64,000 bases of DNA from Fratercula arctica (taxonomy: Eukaryota; Chordata; Aves; Charadriiformes; Alcidae): positions 3,338,927 through 3,402,926 of the forward strand of contig CANTUZ010000004.1 of assembly GCA_947846985.1 (NCBI GenBank). The letters are read 5' to 3'. Every line of letters starts with the position of its first letter. Within the stretch, counting starts at the first letter, position 1. The position numbers and the translations under genes were made by a program. The notes under the pieces were generated by a model that searched no databases, had not been told where the DNA came from, and saw only the letters and a program-made list of their open reading frames with translations. Shown here one piece after another: positions 37,550-49,000 of this stretch.

Positions 37550-40500
37550 GTGAGGCGGGGACGGGGTCTCCGGGGCAGGAGGAAGGATAAGCGGGGCCGT
37601 GCCTGAGGTGTGCGGTGCCTGAGGTGTGCCGTGCCGTGCCGTTCGCAGGCGCCGTGTTGCGGGAAGCTCTACGCCTGCCGGCTGTGCCACGATGGCGCCG
37701 AGGGGCACCGGTTGGACCGCTTCCGTGTGGCCGAGGTGCAGTGCACCCGCTGCCGCCACCTGCAGAAGGTGAGTCCGGGGAGGTAGGGGGTCTGGGGGCG
37801 CCGCCATTTTGGGGGCGCCGCCGCCATTTTGGGGGGAGGGGGGAGCCGGCGCCGCGATGTTGTGGGGGGGGCCCGGCTGTTAGCGCACCTAACGGCCGCT
37901 TCCCCGGTGCGGCGGCAGGCCCAGCAGCACTGCGAAGGCTGCCACAACCTCTTCGGGGAGTATTACTGCGACATCTGCCATCTCTTCGACCGCGACAAGA
38001 AGCAGTACCACTGCGCCGAGTGCGGGATCTGCAGGTGCGTGAGGGGCTGGTGGGGAAGGCGAGGGGGAACCGGCCTTGGCCTGACGCTTTTCTTCTCAGG
38101 ATTGGGCCGAAGGAGGATTTTTTCCACTGTTCAAAGTGCAATTTGTGCCTAAGCTTGAGTCTGCGGGGAAAGCACAAGGTAAGAGTATACCGATTAACTC
38201 CATATGTTGAAAAAAACACCTTGAAAACAAAAGCTGATAGTGCCTTAGCTCTATCCAAGGCCATACAGACCAGCAGGTTCTCTTAAGTGCACCTAACAGC
38301 AACACGGAACGCTTCTGGGCTGGCTTAGCTGCCATTTGAAGCTATAGGAAATAAACATCTTGGTTTCCTTCTCTTTTAAAAGGAGCTGTTGATTGCAGCT
38401 CTGACGGCGTGTAAGTTTGAGCTCCTGTTCCTGCTGCAGTATAGGAAAAGCTAGGCTGCTTGCTGCTGTGGGAGTTGTGGGAGCCCTTTCCTTATGTGTA
38501 TTTTCAAGCTGTTTGGTTTTTAATATGCTAAGGCACCTGTTAATTCTCAGAACTTCAAGCCTAAATGCAGTGATGTTTCATACATCTTTTCTTACCGTTC
38601 TAAAGGTATTTTAGAATTTAGAAAAAACCAGATATTTCTGCAGTAGAATAATTTTTGTTTGTTTGTTTTTGCAAAGTGTATTGAAAACGTCTCCAGGCAG
38701 GACTGTCCAATATGTTTGGAGGTGAGTTTCTTCTTTCCATCTCGTGGATTTGTGTGTGGCTGTGTTTTTGACTGTGTTTGAGTTAATTTTCTCATCTTTG
38801 GTCTGATACTTATCTCAAAACAGGATATTCACACATCTCGCGTTGGAGCTCATGTTCTGCCGTGTGGTCACCTTCTTCACAGGTAAAGCATTGCAGATAC
38901 TTGAGAAAGGGGAGTAGCTGCTGCCTTGTGTGTGGCGTTTACTCAGCGGCGCTTAGGCCTGGTTAGTCTGTACCAGCTGCTTAGAGATGGTTTCTAAGGG
39001 ATTCACGCAGTTGGGGACTGTCTGTGTTTCATCAGGAAATAATTTCTTTAGAAAGGTTGTTTTCTTTCCATGGTAAATGGTGGTGGTGGTGGAGGGACCT
39101 AGGTACTGTTCATTCTGAATTTTCCTGTGCTGAATTTCCTTCTGTTACTAGTTCAACTTCAATAAGCCCATAGAGAAGTCCCTCCTTAGTGCAGAAAGCA
39201 GTTGCAGATTTTAAGAGGTTGGTGGCAGCTCATCAGTTAAACTTTAGAGTCTTTCCTTAGACAGCCCCCCAAGACAATGGAGCGCTGTGTTGCACTACAT
39301 AAACTGTCAGCTCTATTGGGAATTTAAAGGGATGTTATATGTAGCCCGGGATGCCTTTGGAGGAATAATTACCACCTTTCCCTTCCATTTTCCCTTTCTG
39401 TTTTTATCTTGTGTTACAGAGGCAGCTTTTTCTTACTCTGTTGGCTCTCTTGTTTCCACCCCCCTCCCCGTTGTCCTTATGTGGTCTTTGATGTAGGTCT
39501 CCACAGATCGAATCTTCCTTCAGCTCCTGTCCATCTTAAACTTACTTTGTGATGCATCACGCTATTTTTTTTTTTTAGCCAACTTTAACCATGCAGTCCT
39601 TTTCATAGTATTGACTCTATTCCCTCGTGTTAGGTTAGAAGACATTAGAATGGAGTCAGACATGCTTTGTCTCTGGATTTTTGCCGACGTACATGGTGAT
39701 TTTGCTGGGAAGTTTTGTTCTCAGTTGGATTCAGGATGTTTTTTAACTTCTGATTTGGGAATAGCTGTGCGCCTTTTCCCTTCATTCAATCCAAATGTGT
39801 TACCAGCCAGTAATCACGTTCTTTTTACTGAACTTCTCATTGTACTTTCTTTTCAGAACATGTTACGAGGATATGCTAAAAGAGTAAGTATTTCTAAATA
39901 TCTCTTCTCTTAATATTGTTGTAGTCCAGACAGATTACAACCAGGCGTCCCTGCCCACGGCAGGGGGGTTGGAACTAGATGATCTTTAGGGTCCCTTCCA
40001 ACCCAAACCATTCTATGATTTTATGACACTTCAGGAGGTAAAGATCACGATGACAGTCCTGTACCTGATAACTTAAAGCCGACTCCTAAAGGGATAAGGG
40101 GCTTTTAATTTTGAGTTCTTTTTGCAAGAACTTTTTGATTCATGGTGTTCGTCTTTGACTGGTATGATACAAAGCTTGTCCTTTTGGGTGGCCTTGTTTC
40201 ATGGCCTCACTCCATCTTCTGATTTAGGCTGCTTTTTTTTTTTTTTTTTTTGTTTACTTCCTTTCTGCCAGAGGTTACAGGTGTCCTTTGTGCATGCACT
40301 CGGCTTTAGATATGACAAGGTACTGGCGTCAGCTGGATGACGAAGTAGCGCAGACTCCTATGCCCACAGAGTATCAGAACATGATGGTGGAGGTAAGAGA
40401 TGAGACTTGCGCCGATGTCTCTGGTTTGGGCAGAATGTGCCTTTACATTACTGGCAGTAGAGGGCACTAGGAAGTTGTCCTGCGTCAGATGTCAACCTGA

Positions 40501-41512
40501 CGGTTAGGGAATGATGAAGAGATGTTGTGTGTAGGCTTACAGTATTCACCTACTGGGTTTCTAAACACACAAAAAAGCACTCGGGGAAAAAAAAACAATC
40601 CCAAAAGCACAACCTCTTAGTGTTGTTAGAGCACGCAGCAGAGAAATGGCTTGATCTGTGGAAGTATCTTGCTTTCTCCAGCAGTGTTTAGTGCTGTCAC
40701 AGTGAAAAACAGGAACATAGGTTTTTTAACACCTTGGAGCTTCATGTTCCAAACTAAACGTGGGTTTTCCGCAAAAATACTCAGCTGTTGATTTGTGCAA
40801 GGCTGGCACACAGAGACAACTTCTGTTTTCTTTTTTCTTATCTTTGTGTTAACTCAGAACTGTGAAACCAGTTGCTGTTTGCGGGTAACGCTGAATTAAA
40901 CAGCACTGGTCATTACTGTTGTAGTTGCATACGTTATGGTTTAGCCAACCCATCCTACCAACTCTTGGAGTCAGGATATTGGGGAAAAAAACTCTTTACT
41001 GCCCGTTTTGAGAAGAACCCCCGCTTGCCCAACTTCCACAGCAGAGTGGCCCATGTTGCTGTTAATCTGCGCTCGTTTTCACTTGAGGGTTTCTCTGGTG
41101 GTTTCTTAACATCAAGAGAAGAAGCCAAAGCTTGCCTGTCCCTGACTCAGGCGAGGAGTCATCTGGCCATGCTAAAAGTAAGTTCTCTGTGATGATACAG
41201 TGGGATCTGAGTAGTTACAAATGGAAAAGTTAAATCAGCCCTGCTGTCTTTAAAGGAAGATATTTTCTGCTTTGTCCCCTGATGCCAAACCGGTTCTGCG
41301 GTCGCTAAAAGCGTGGCTGTAGTCTATTGTTGAGTGTCCTGCTGATGCTGAAGCCCCTCTCTGTCTCTTTTCTGTGTGTGTAGATCCTTTGCAATGACTG
41401 CAATGCCCGGTCCACAGTGCAGTTCCATCTCCTAGGCATGAAATGCAAAAACTGTGAATCGTACAATACCGCCCAAGATGGAAAATGCCGGCTGCCTTTG
41501 GAGGAGCAGTGA
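37493..41512 (+). CDS. RCHY1: RCHY1 (PIRH2), RING and CHY zinc-finger E3 ubiquitin ligase; 9 coding exons
   Basis: Joined exons: 37493-37549, 37649-37768, 37919-38034, 38100-38178, 38677-38721, 38824-38882, 39857-39883, 40272-40392, 41384-41512. Total 753 nt, 250 residues plus TGA (human 261, with a longer N-terminus). Seen: a CHY zinc finger from Cys9/His11 to about 75; a CTCHY finger with [20 protein letters not shown]; and a RING-H2 domain with ligands Cys134, Cys137, Cys153, His155, His158, Cys161, Cys172 and Cys175. A C-terminal rubredoxin-like zinc ribbon has CNDC and CKNC. RCHY1 ubiquitinates p53 and other substrates in cytoplasm and nucleus. All metal ligands I can place are intact. 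The start is the first in-frame ATG, in a GGCTATGG context; the next upstream ATG is out of frame. Confidence 0.97.
37649..37768 (+). CDS. RCHY1: RCHY1 coding exon 2
   Basis: 40 codons, [16 protein letters not shown] to [11 protein letters not shown] finger ligands. Acceptor GTTCGCAG, donor GTGAGT. Confidence 0.96.
37801..37830. promoter_or_regulatory. RCHY1: Paired YY1-type motifs in RCHY1 intron 2
   Basis: CCGCCATTTT occurs at 37801-37810 and again at 37821-37830, within 340 bp of the ATG. This is the YY1 core GCCATnTT in its common promoter form. Confidence 0.55.
37919..38034 (+). CDS. RCHY1: RCHY1 coding exon 3
   Basis: Residues 60-97 plus two bases of Arg98: [20 protein letters not shown] to CAECGIC. 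Acceptor GGCGGCAG, donor GTGCGT. Confidence 0.97.
38100..38178 (+). CDS. RCHY1: RCHY1 coding exon 4
   Basis: Residues 98-124: [20 protein letters not shown]. Acceptor TTTTCTTCTCAG, donor GTAAGA. Confidence 0.97.
38677..38721 (+). CDS. RCHY1: RCHY1 coding exon 5
   Basis: 15 codons, [15 protein letters not shown]; first RING cysteines (134, 137). Acceptor TTTTTGCAAAG, donor GTGAGT. Confidence 0.96.
38824..38882 (+). CDS. RCHY1: RCHY1 coding exon 6
   Basis: [19 protein letters not shown] plus two bases of Arg159; RING Cys153, His155, His158. Donor GTAAAG. Confidence 0.96.
39857..39883 (+). CDS. RCHY1: RCHY1 coding exon 7 (27-nt microexon)
   Basis: (R)TCYEDMLK(E) with RING Cys161. Acceptor TTTCTTTTCAG, donor GTAAGT. 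Too short to stand out alone; fixed by the phase of exons 6 and 8. Confidence 0.94.
39950..40026 (+). mobile_element. CR1 LINE 3' end fragment
   Basis: GATGATCTTTAGGGTCCCTT then CCAACCCAAACCATTCTATG: the standard CR1 3' terminus, plus orientation, in RCHY1 intron 7. Confidence 0.85.
40272..40392 (+). CDS. RCHY1: RCHY1 coding exon 8
   Basis: Residues 168-208: [20 protein letters not shown] then [22 protein letters not shown] Cys172 and Cys175. Acceptor TTTCTGCCAG, donor GTAAGA. Confidence 0.97.
41384..41512 (+). CDS. RCHY1: RCHY1 coding exon 9 (C-terminus)
   Basis: 42 residues, [20 protein letters not shown] to RLPLEEQ, then TGA. C-terminal zinc ribbon. Acceptor TGTGTGTAG. Confidence 0.97.
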   Translation: MLCNDCNARSTVQFHLLGMKCKNCESYNTAQDGKCRLPLEEQ

Positions 41513-42870
41513 CCGAGATACCTGCTGCCTACGGCCGCGCGAGGAAGACTGCCATGGAAGAGGCTATCTATTTACAAAAAAAAATTTATTCAAAGTTATT
41601 ACAACATGGGTGACATCGTTACAAGGTTTAATTAACACGGGTGCAAAGGAGTTTTGCTAATTGTGCCCCGTTCCCTAGTACCTGGGGCACAGAGCGGTCG
41701 GGCCCTTGGGGGACAGTCCCCCCGGTGAGCAGGGTGATGGTTTCCAGAGAGAACAGCATTCCTTTAAAAGAGCCGTTTACTAGTGGAATAACTAATGAGA
41801 TGCAGAATGAGACATGATGAGCAGCTGATGCAGCAGAAGATGTATAGGGGCAGCTGAAGGTTGTGAGCGCGACGGGCGGTGGAGGTAGGGCTGTGCTGGC
41901 TGCAGCTGTTGGGGAAAATTGGTAGCTTTGAGAGCAGCCTTTTTACATAAAGCTGATGTCTGCAAAGTCTTACTTGGGTACCTTTTGTTCCTTTTAAATG
42001 ACGTGTTTGTTCCAGGGCCTCGGAGCCATCGGTGCAAGCGGCTGGAGAGCGCGAGCTCACAGAAATTGCACCTCCCCTCGATTTGCGGGTGTGTGCAGCG
42101 TGCATACAGAATCCCCTCCAAAACAAGGCTGTCCTGCCCGCCTACGTGCGGTGAACGGCCTAAAAATCAAGCCTTCTCCCCAGCACACCCATCCAGCCTG
42201 CTGTCTCAGATTCCTTTGCCAGCCGCAGTCGTGGTTACACCCGTTTCTTCCTCATTTTGCGTTAGTCGCTTACACAGGCCGAGGTGTAGGGTTTTTAGAC
42301 GCGTACGTAGCTTGACGTTTCAATGAAGCATGCGAAGTGAAGCACGTGCCGTTGTCTTGTCAGGACTGTCGTCGAATGGGGCTGAGCCCGAGGTGTTTGC
42401 TAAAGTAACAGCACTCGAGTAGTGCCAGGGACCAATTTTCTGTGGCTTTGGGGTTTTTTTTTTTGTTTGGTTGGGGTTTTTTTAATGATATCTGGAGAGA
42501 GGATGGAGGCGTGCTTTTTAAAACGTAAAAAAAATCCCAACAAACCTTCCCACCCTGCCTCGCGTAATACCCTGCCCCAGGTGTTTTGCAGCCTGAATCT
42601 TACAGACAGTTCTTAGTTTCAGAGGATTTCAGGACATGCAAATAGCGTTCGATAAGGAAATAAAATATGAAAATAAGCCCAGTTACTCTTCACCATACAA
42701 CTGCTTGTTTTTAATGTGTTCTACCGTAAAACAGCTGCTTTTCTTCTTAATCTGGCAGTGCCCTTTATGTATGAAATACCAGGACTGGGACCATACCGTT
42801 ACTGCAGTATCTTTTTTCTGAAGCACTTTTGTCACTGCTATAAGTAAACGTAAAATAACGTCTCTATTAA

Positions 42871-42876
42871 AATAAA
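42871..42876 (+). terminator. RCHY1: Candidate RCHY1 polyadenylation signal
   Basis: AATAAA in ATTAAAATAAACAAATTG, with GT-rich text about 20 bp downstream (GCCTGGTGTACTC). An earlier AATAAA is at 42659. It would give a 3'UTR of about 1.38 kb. Confidence 0.5.
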
Positions 42877-43060
42877 CAAATTGCGCTATGCCTGGTGTAC
42901 TCTTCTTTTACGCACGTACTCCGGAAGTTCCCCGCCGAGTTTAAACTATGATTTAATGCTGAAAAACAAGGGTGAGATGCCTGAAGGTGCGGCCCATGTC
43001 ACTCTCGTATGAAAATAGTGCTCTCAGCAGCCCCTCTATTTCCATGTTTCTGGAAACATG

Positions 43061-43256
43061 GGGTTGAACGAACTGTAAATGGGATGAAAATGTGATGTCA
43101 AATGAGGTCTCTGAGATGAATGTGAGGAATGTCGAGGTTTCTGTATTATTAAAGCAGCTACAGTCCTTCGCCCAAAGAAGAGGGGGAAAAAAAAATCCCT
43201 TGACCATGACACACACTCTTAGTTGACACCTGAGAAGCCTGTGGATGGCAAATCTG
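43061..43256. repeat. 196-bp dispersed repeat, copy 1
   Basis: Nearly identical to 44533-44728 in the same orientation; begins GGGTTGAACGAACTG and ends GGCAAATCTG. Family not recognised. Confidence 0.92.
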
Positions 43257-44532
43257 TGGTACGAGGTGAAACCAGAGCGGTTTGTGTCATTCTAGCAGCT
43301 TGCCCCAGTTTCTTCAAGTCCAGGTCTCTGCTCTCCCACCCCAAACCTGCCCCTCTGACCCATGGCACAAGGGAGGTGGGCGGCCATAGCTACGTGCATG
43401 GCCAAGCGCGTGCTTTGGATTGGGGCTGGCTTTCTCCTTTGTCTGTGGAGATGTGGAGGAGTCTTATGGTGGGGAACGGTGTGGTGGGACCAGGTGGGCT
43501 GCATCAGCTCAGCTGGAGCCCATTAAAAGCCTGGGGGCTGTGCTGGGGGGAGTGGGGTGTTTGGTGAGGGAGAAGGTAAGGCTTCTGTGCTTGGTTGTGC
43601 TGGAGCGTCTCCCTGCCTTTGGGGGTGTTTCTAGGGAAAGGTCCTTTTTGGAGATGTTGGGTTATGGGCTGCGCTGGGCATCAAGTGGCGGTTTCCCCCT
43701 GGGGGCTGCTGTTCAAATGAGGGAAGCTGGAGGGACTCTGTTGTCTTCAGAAGTTAAGAGTGTAGAAGGAGCGTGGCTTGGCTTCCTGGCTGTCTCCCCC
43801 AGCCTTGCACAAGTGGGGTTTGGGGTTGGACATCCAGGGGGACATCTCTCTGGAGGGACGTGGACTGGGGAAGGGGCTGGTTTGACTATGGGACTGTGAG
43901 TCCCTGCTGTGATGGGCCAGTTGAGGCGTTCCCTTACTCAAGATGGTGCTGACGTCTCTGCTTGACTTCAAACTCCCGTAGATGGTGAGAAGAACTCTCC
44001 TCTTGCTTCTGGATGATGCTTTTGGTTCCTCCATTGAAGGTGCCAGGAAGACTCCCTGCCGCTTTGGAGATCCCTCCAAATGTCTGCTGTCACCTGGTGG
44101 CTTCACTACCTTCCCTGGATGGAGAAGCTCCCAGGTAAGCCCTGAGGGCCAATGGGACTCGTATCAGCCTGGAGGAGTTGTCACCTCAGAGCTTTGTGGT
44201 CTCATAGGGACGTGCAGAGTATTTTTTTTAATTGGGAAGAAGCAGCAGCTCTGGGTGTGCAGGGGAATTTGGGTGCCCGGTGCCAGCAGAGCTCACCCCA
44301 CCACCCATCACCACCTCTGCTGCTCCACTGGGTCTTGCTTGGAGGCTACTGCTGCCCAGACATCTAGAGCCCCATGGTGACTGCCAGCACCTTGGCATGG
44401 TGGGTTTGGCTGCCCAGAAGCAGGACAAAAAAAGGTTCAGGTGATGCCGCTTAGATGTTTTCAATGTGCTGTTCTTGCTTGAGTGTTACTGCTTGAGAAG
44501 TGACTTCCCTCTGCCTTTAAAAGGACAAGGCA

Positions 44533-44728
44533 GGGTTGAACGAACTGTAAATGGGATGAAAATGTGACGTCAAATGAGGTCTTTGAGATGAATGTGAGGA
44601 ATGTCGGGTTTTCTGTATTATTAAAGCAGCTACAGTCCTTCTCCCAAAGAAGAGGGGAAAAAAAAAATCCCTTGACCATGACACACACTCTTAGTTGACA
44701 CCTGAGAAGCCTGTTGATGGCAAATCTG
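44533..44728. repeat. 196-bp dispersed repeat, copy 2
   Basis: Second copy, 1.47 kb downstream of the first, with a few per cent mismatch. The flanks differ completely at both ends. Confidence 0.92.
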
Positions 44729-45547
44729 GGTTAGACACAGTGGTGGCTGGAGAAGCAGAGGTGGCACGGAGCTGTGCCGAGGGCATACAGCAAAGCTAGG
44801 AAAAGGAACTAACTATAATCCCCTTCTTCTGTTAAAAAAGCCACCAGTGAACAGGTGCCAAGGAGAAGGTTGGGAAGCTCCGTCTAGTCCTCGTGGGCTC
44901 CAAAACTGGAGCAGGCTGTCTCTGCAGATGAGTGTGGCAGTGTCCCCGGCTAGGTGCTGAGTGCTCTGGGTTGATAGCAGAGGTGGCCCCACCTTCTGCA
45001 GCTCTGTAAGCAGATGACAAAATGCTTTTTCGGGTTCCTCACAAGCAAGTCTTGCGTGACACGGGGTTGTCATAGGTACTATCCGTGCTCCCTGTGTGGA
45101 TGGGGCTCAAGCCTGGCTTCATCGGCACCTGGTGGCCTTCAGAAGGTGGTGAGATGTTGAGCGCGTCTGAAGTGCTGCTGGAGGTGGAGGACACGAGCAG
45201 TAACTTGCCTTTGATGCGTCTCTAAGGGTTTGTGCTGGCGGGTGGAGAAATGGAGACGGTGAGGTCCACACCATCTCCTCAGGAAGGGCTGGGCTTGCTC
45301 ACCCTAACTGGGGGCGGCATCGCGCCCCCATCACCCATACTGGTGAGCCTTTGGGCAAGGAGGCCGTTATCCCGCCGGGTCCAATAAGACCTCATGGTTC
45401 TTTCTGGCAGGCCTCCTCCCTCCAAGAGGAGCACTGTGGCCACGGAAGCCTGAGCGCTGCCAGTGGTGGTGGGCCATGCAGGACACGAACCTCTTCAGCC
45501 AGCAGATGCTGCTGGGGGCAGCTAGAAGCAGCAATCCAGCCTTAATT

Positions 45548-45600
45548 AAAAAAAAAAAACATAACAAAAACAAAAAAAAAAAAAACAAACGCAACAACGA
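45548..45600. repeat. A-rich tract
   Basis: Runs of A broken by single C residues (AAAAACATAACAAAAAC type). Complementary in composition to the T-rich tract about 350 bp to the right. Confidence 0.85.
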
Positions 45601-45949
45601 AAACCAGAGCAGGCAAATTGTCCCTGGGAGCAGCTGCTGGGGAGAAACAGATGCCAGCAACTTGTTCATTAACCGGATGAAATATATATTTAAAGAGAGA
45701 TGCTATTCTGGGGCTGCTGCTGACGTGGTGGCCTTGCGAATGGCAGCGGGGACAACTAAGGGAGGAGTGGATCTGATGGGAATGAGGGACGTGGGGACGG
45801 TGGGCATTGCCGGGGAGCACAGGGGGACGGCACAGGCTTGTGGCTCGCCAAGGTCGAGGCTGAATTTCCGCGCATCTCCCAGCTATCCCTTCCAGAGCGC
45901 TCTGCTCATTACCGGCTAATTGTTTCCTGCTTGGGCGTCGTTGTTTTTC

Positions 45950-45968
45950 TTTTCTTTTTTTCTTTTTT

Positions 45969-46007
<39 letters not shown>

Positions 46008-46013
46008 CCCTGC
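45950..46013. repeat. T-rich tract
   Basis: Long T run followed by GTTTGTTTGTTTTGTTTTG units. Confidence 0.85.
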
Positions 46014-49000
46014 AAAAGTACTGTCGGTTCATTTCGCTGATAAATAACATCGTGGCGCAGCTGGGAAGCCAACTTTGGAAAACTCAGTCGCAAAGTAGCC
46101 TTTGACGGAGCAGCTAATTGTAAAACCGCGCGGGTCCAGTCCACAAGCAAGCGGATTTGATGCTAAATGGGAAGCTAATTTTATCCCCGCTGGAAATATT
46201 CCTGTTTGGGTTCCAACCACAAGAGGAGGCTGAAAGAAAACCCTTAGTTGAGCTGAGCTCCCTCCCCAGCTGGACTTTTGTGTCGTGTTGAGACGGGGGG
46301 GAAAAAGATCTTGGGGGGTGGCATCCAGCTGATTTTGACCTTTTGCTCTCCTGCTTTTGGAATTTGCCTCTGCAAAGTGATGGGGGGGGGGGTGTGGGGG
46401 GGTGCAGCTGGGGAACCCGATGCCACCAACTGGACCCGCTTGTACGGTGGCGTTTCAGCCTGGCAGCGGGCCCTTAGCTCCCTTTGCCAGGGAAATAAAC
46501 GGCATTGCGCGGCGGAAAAAAACGGATGGCTTTCCGAGGTGGTAAAGATAAACGCGGGGGACGGAGACAGGCGAGGAGCTGTGGGATGGAAGGTGCTGCG
46601 CTGAGCTCTGCTGCCCTGTCCCCTGGAGATGCTGGTCCAAGGCCTGTAGAGCGGTGCGTGAGCGGTGCTGTTGGGCAAGGTGGGCTTCATTCCCATGTCC
46701 CTGGGGTTCAGTCCTGTCCTCCCAGTGACTGGCGCATCCGGGGATGCTGGTCCCCTGCGTCCTGGCCCCTCTGCATCGATGGAGCAGCAGGATCTGCTCA
46801 GCCTCTCCATGGTGGGGGGGCAGTTGTGGGGCGGTCAGACCTGTCTGCAGGGCAGGTTGTGGGGCAGGCGGACCCGTGGTGGCTCCGAGGGTGACCCGGT
46901 GCCTGCTGTCCATCCTTGCTGTGGGCTGGCATCGAGGGGGGAGACATGGCGTTGACCTTGGGGCGGGTACGGTGCCACCCGTCTCCATCCTTCCGTGAGT
47001 TTGGATGTGCCCGAGCAGCCGAGCGCTGCTGGGAGCGGGCAGGATGCTTGGATCGGAATGATGCGGTGGTCCTGGGATGAAGGCAACCTGCTGGCTTGGC
47101 CAGGGCTTGCCCGCTGGCTAAGGGAGCTGTTGCGAAGCCGTCCCTAACGCTGCAGGGCAGGGCAGGGAGCTCCCACCCTGCCACCCGACACGAAGCCTTG
47201 TCACCGGCGTAGGGCAAAATCGGGAGCGGATGGGATTATCGCTGCCTTGTGGGAAAAATGTGGTGTTCCAGCAGGCACAAGGGCCGCAGGCACAGACAAG
47301 GTCAGCGGAGCTATTCATAAAGCCTGCCCAAATATGCAAAACTCGGGAGAGGGACTCGTTAAGCCAATAAGCAGAACGATGCAGGACCGGGGGGCTCGGG
47401 AAGGCGCAAGGCGATGGATCGGGAGCCGTGGGGAAAGGGACTCCCCCCCAGTTTTGGGCTGGAAGGATGGGTTTAATGACTCTGGTGGTGTTCTTGGCTT
47501 GCTGGCAGAAAGCAGCTACGCGTGGGCTGGTGGCCTTGGGTCCAACGACATCATCTTGGGGGGCAAGTAGGGGTGTCCCATATGAAACCTCCTGTAGAGC
47601 CTCTCAAGCTGGCTGCGTGCCCGGGGACGGGGGTGTGGGTGCAAGGCTGGAGCTGGAGGGGTGCTGGGCCCGTACCCCAGCGCTGGCGGATGCTCGGCTG
47701 GTGGCAGGGGCTGCCAAACCCAGCCCTGAGCTCTACTGAAGCAGCAGCAGCAGCAGCGCGTGTTTTCGATCTGCGTCCCTGGGAGGGCTCGGGGAGAGGC
47801 AGGGAGAGCTCCTGGGTGGGAGAAGACCCTTCCCTGAAGCTGTGCAGGCTTAAACCCCCCTGTCCCGCAGCCGGACAACCCCGGCTTCCCCAGGGACAAG
47901 CCTGATGTCCTGCCCCTGCCCGGCTGCAGAGAAACCATCTGTTTTTCCTTTCCAACTGGAAGGAACGCGATTAGGGAAAGGCTCGTGGTGTGGTGCTATT
48001 TATAACTCGGAGGGCCAGCGGAGCATCTGTCTCTCCAGCTCCAAGCGGGGCTGGCTTAGCCCAGGGGTGTGCCGGCACCTCCGCGCTGGAAACGGGGTGG
48101 TTTCCTTGCTTTTTCTCCTTAATGGTCCCAGTTGGAGTTGGGGGGGAGTTTGCACGCGGCACTTGTAACTTGTTGCTTTATACTGTCATGAAATAGTTGC
48201 TCTCTGACCCCTGAGCCGATTCCCGTATCTTTTGCAAGGAGCTGGCTCCGGTCTGGGTGGCGGAGGCTGGAGCAGAGCCTGGGGGTGACCTTGGGGTGCT
48301 GGCCACCCCCCACTTCCCTCCTCTCGCCCGTCTCCTACGGCTTTTGGGGACAGGGGTCCCTCGGGGTTGTCGGGAGTTGCAAGCCCAGGTCCCTGCGCCA
48401 CAGCTGCCGCCCGGCGGAGCAGATGGGACAGGGTGGGTGGACGAAGTCTGGGTGCTCTGTGGAAAAAAAACAACCTTTCTTAACCCGTGAAATAATTGCA
48501 AAACGGTGGATTAGCTGAAGACTTGTGAGAAGCGCTTAGGCCTTCAGCACTTAATTCTCTGGTTGTGCTTGCAAGTAGCTTTGTTGGCAAAATAGAGCAA
48601 GAAGTTCAACACCTGGAGCTCCTGGCTCTTCGTAGCTGCTGGCAGTGGCTTTTGGGAGCGGTGGAGGTGGCAGGATGGTGGGTGGGCTCCAGCACACCCT
48701 TGGGAGGTTGTTCACCCGAGGGGGAAGTCCCACCAGAGGCTGGTGGCTCCTGGTTGTGCCCCTTGACCCGGGCAGAGCTGCTGTTCGCTTGCCAAAGCTC
48801 AGACCTCCTCAGACCTGGGGCAATGGGGTGCAGAAGACTTCCCCTAGCTTGCTTTGGGCGCCTGAGGCTGCTCCTGGCTGAGAAATAAAATAAAGGGCTA
48901 AAAAAACCCAACGCACGGATCTTTCTATAGCATCCAGGAAGACAAGCGGGATGGGCTGAAGGCCAAGCGGTTTTACTGGCGGTAGTTGTGAGCCACAAGA

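Noticed and set aside
37363..37590. Upstream reading frame over RCHY1 exon 1
   Set aside because: Out of frame with the conserved CHY finger; the in-frame ATG at 37493 explains the protein.
40872..41192. 106-codon frame in RCHY1 intron 8
   Set aside because: The RCHY1 phase joins exon 8 directly to exon 9; the frame has no conserved content.
47741..47757. (GCA)n run
   Set aside because: About six units only, intergenic, no transcript evident.
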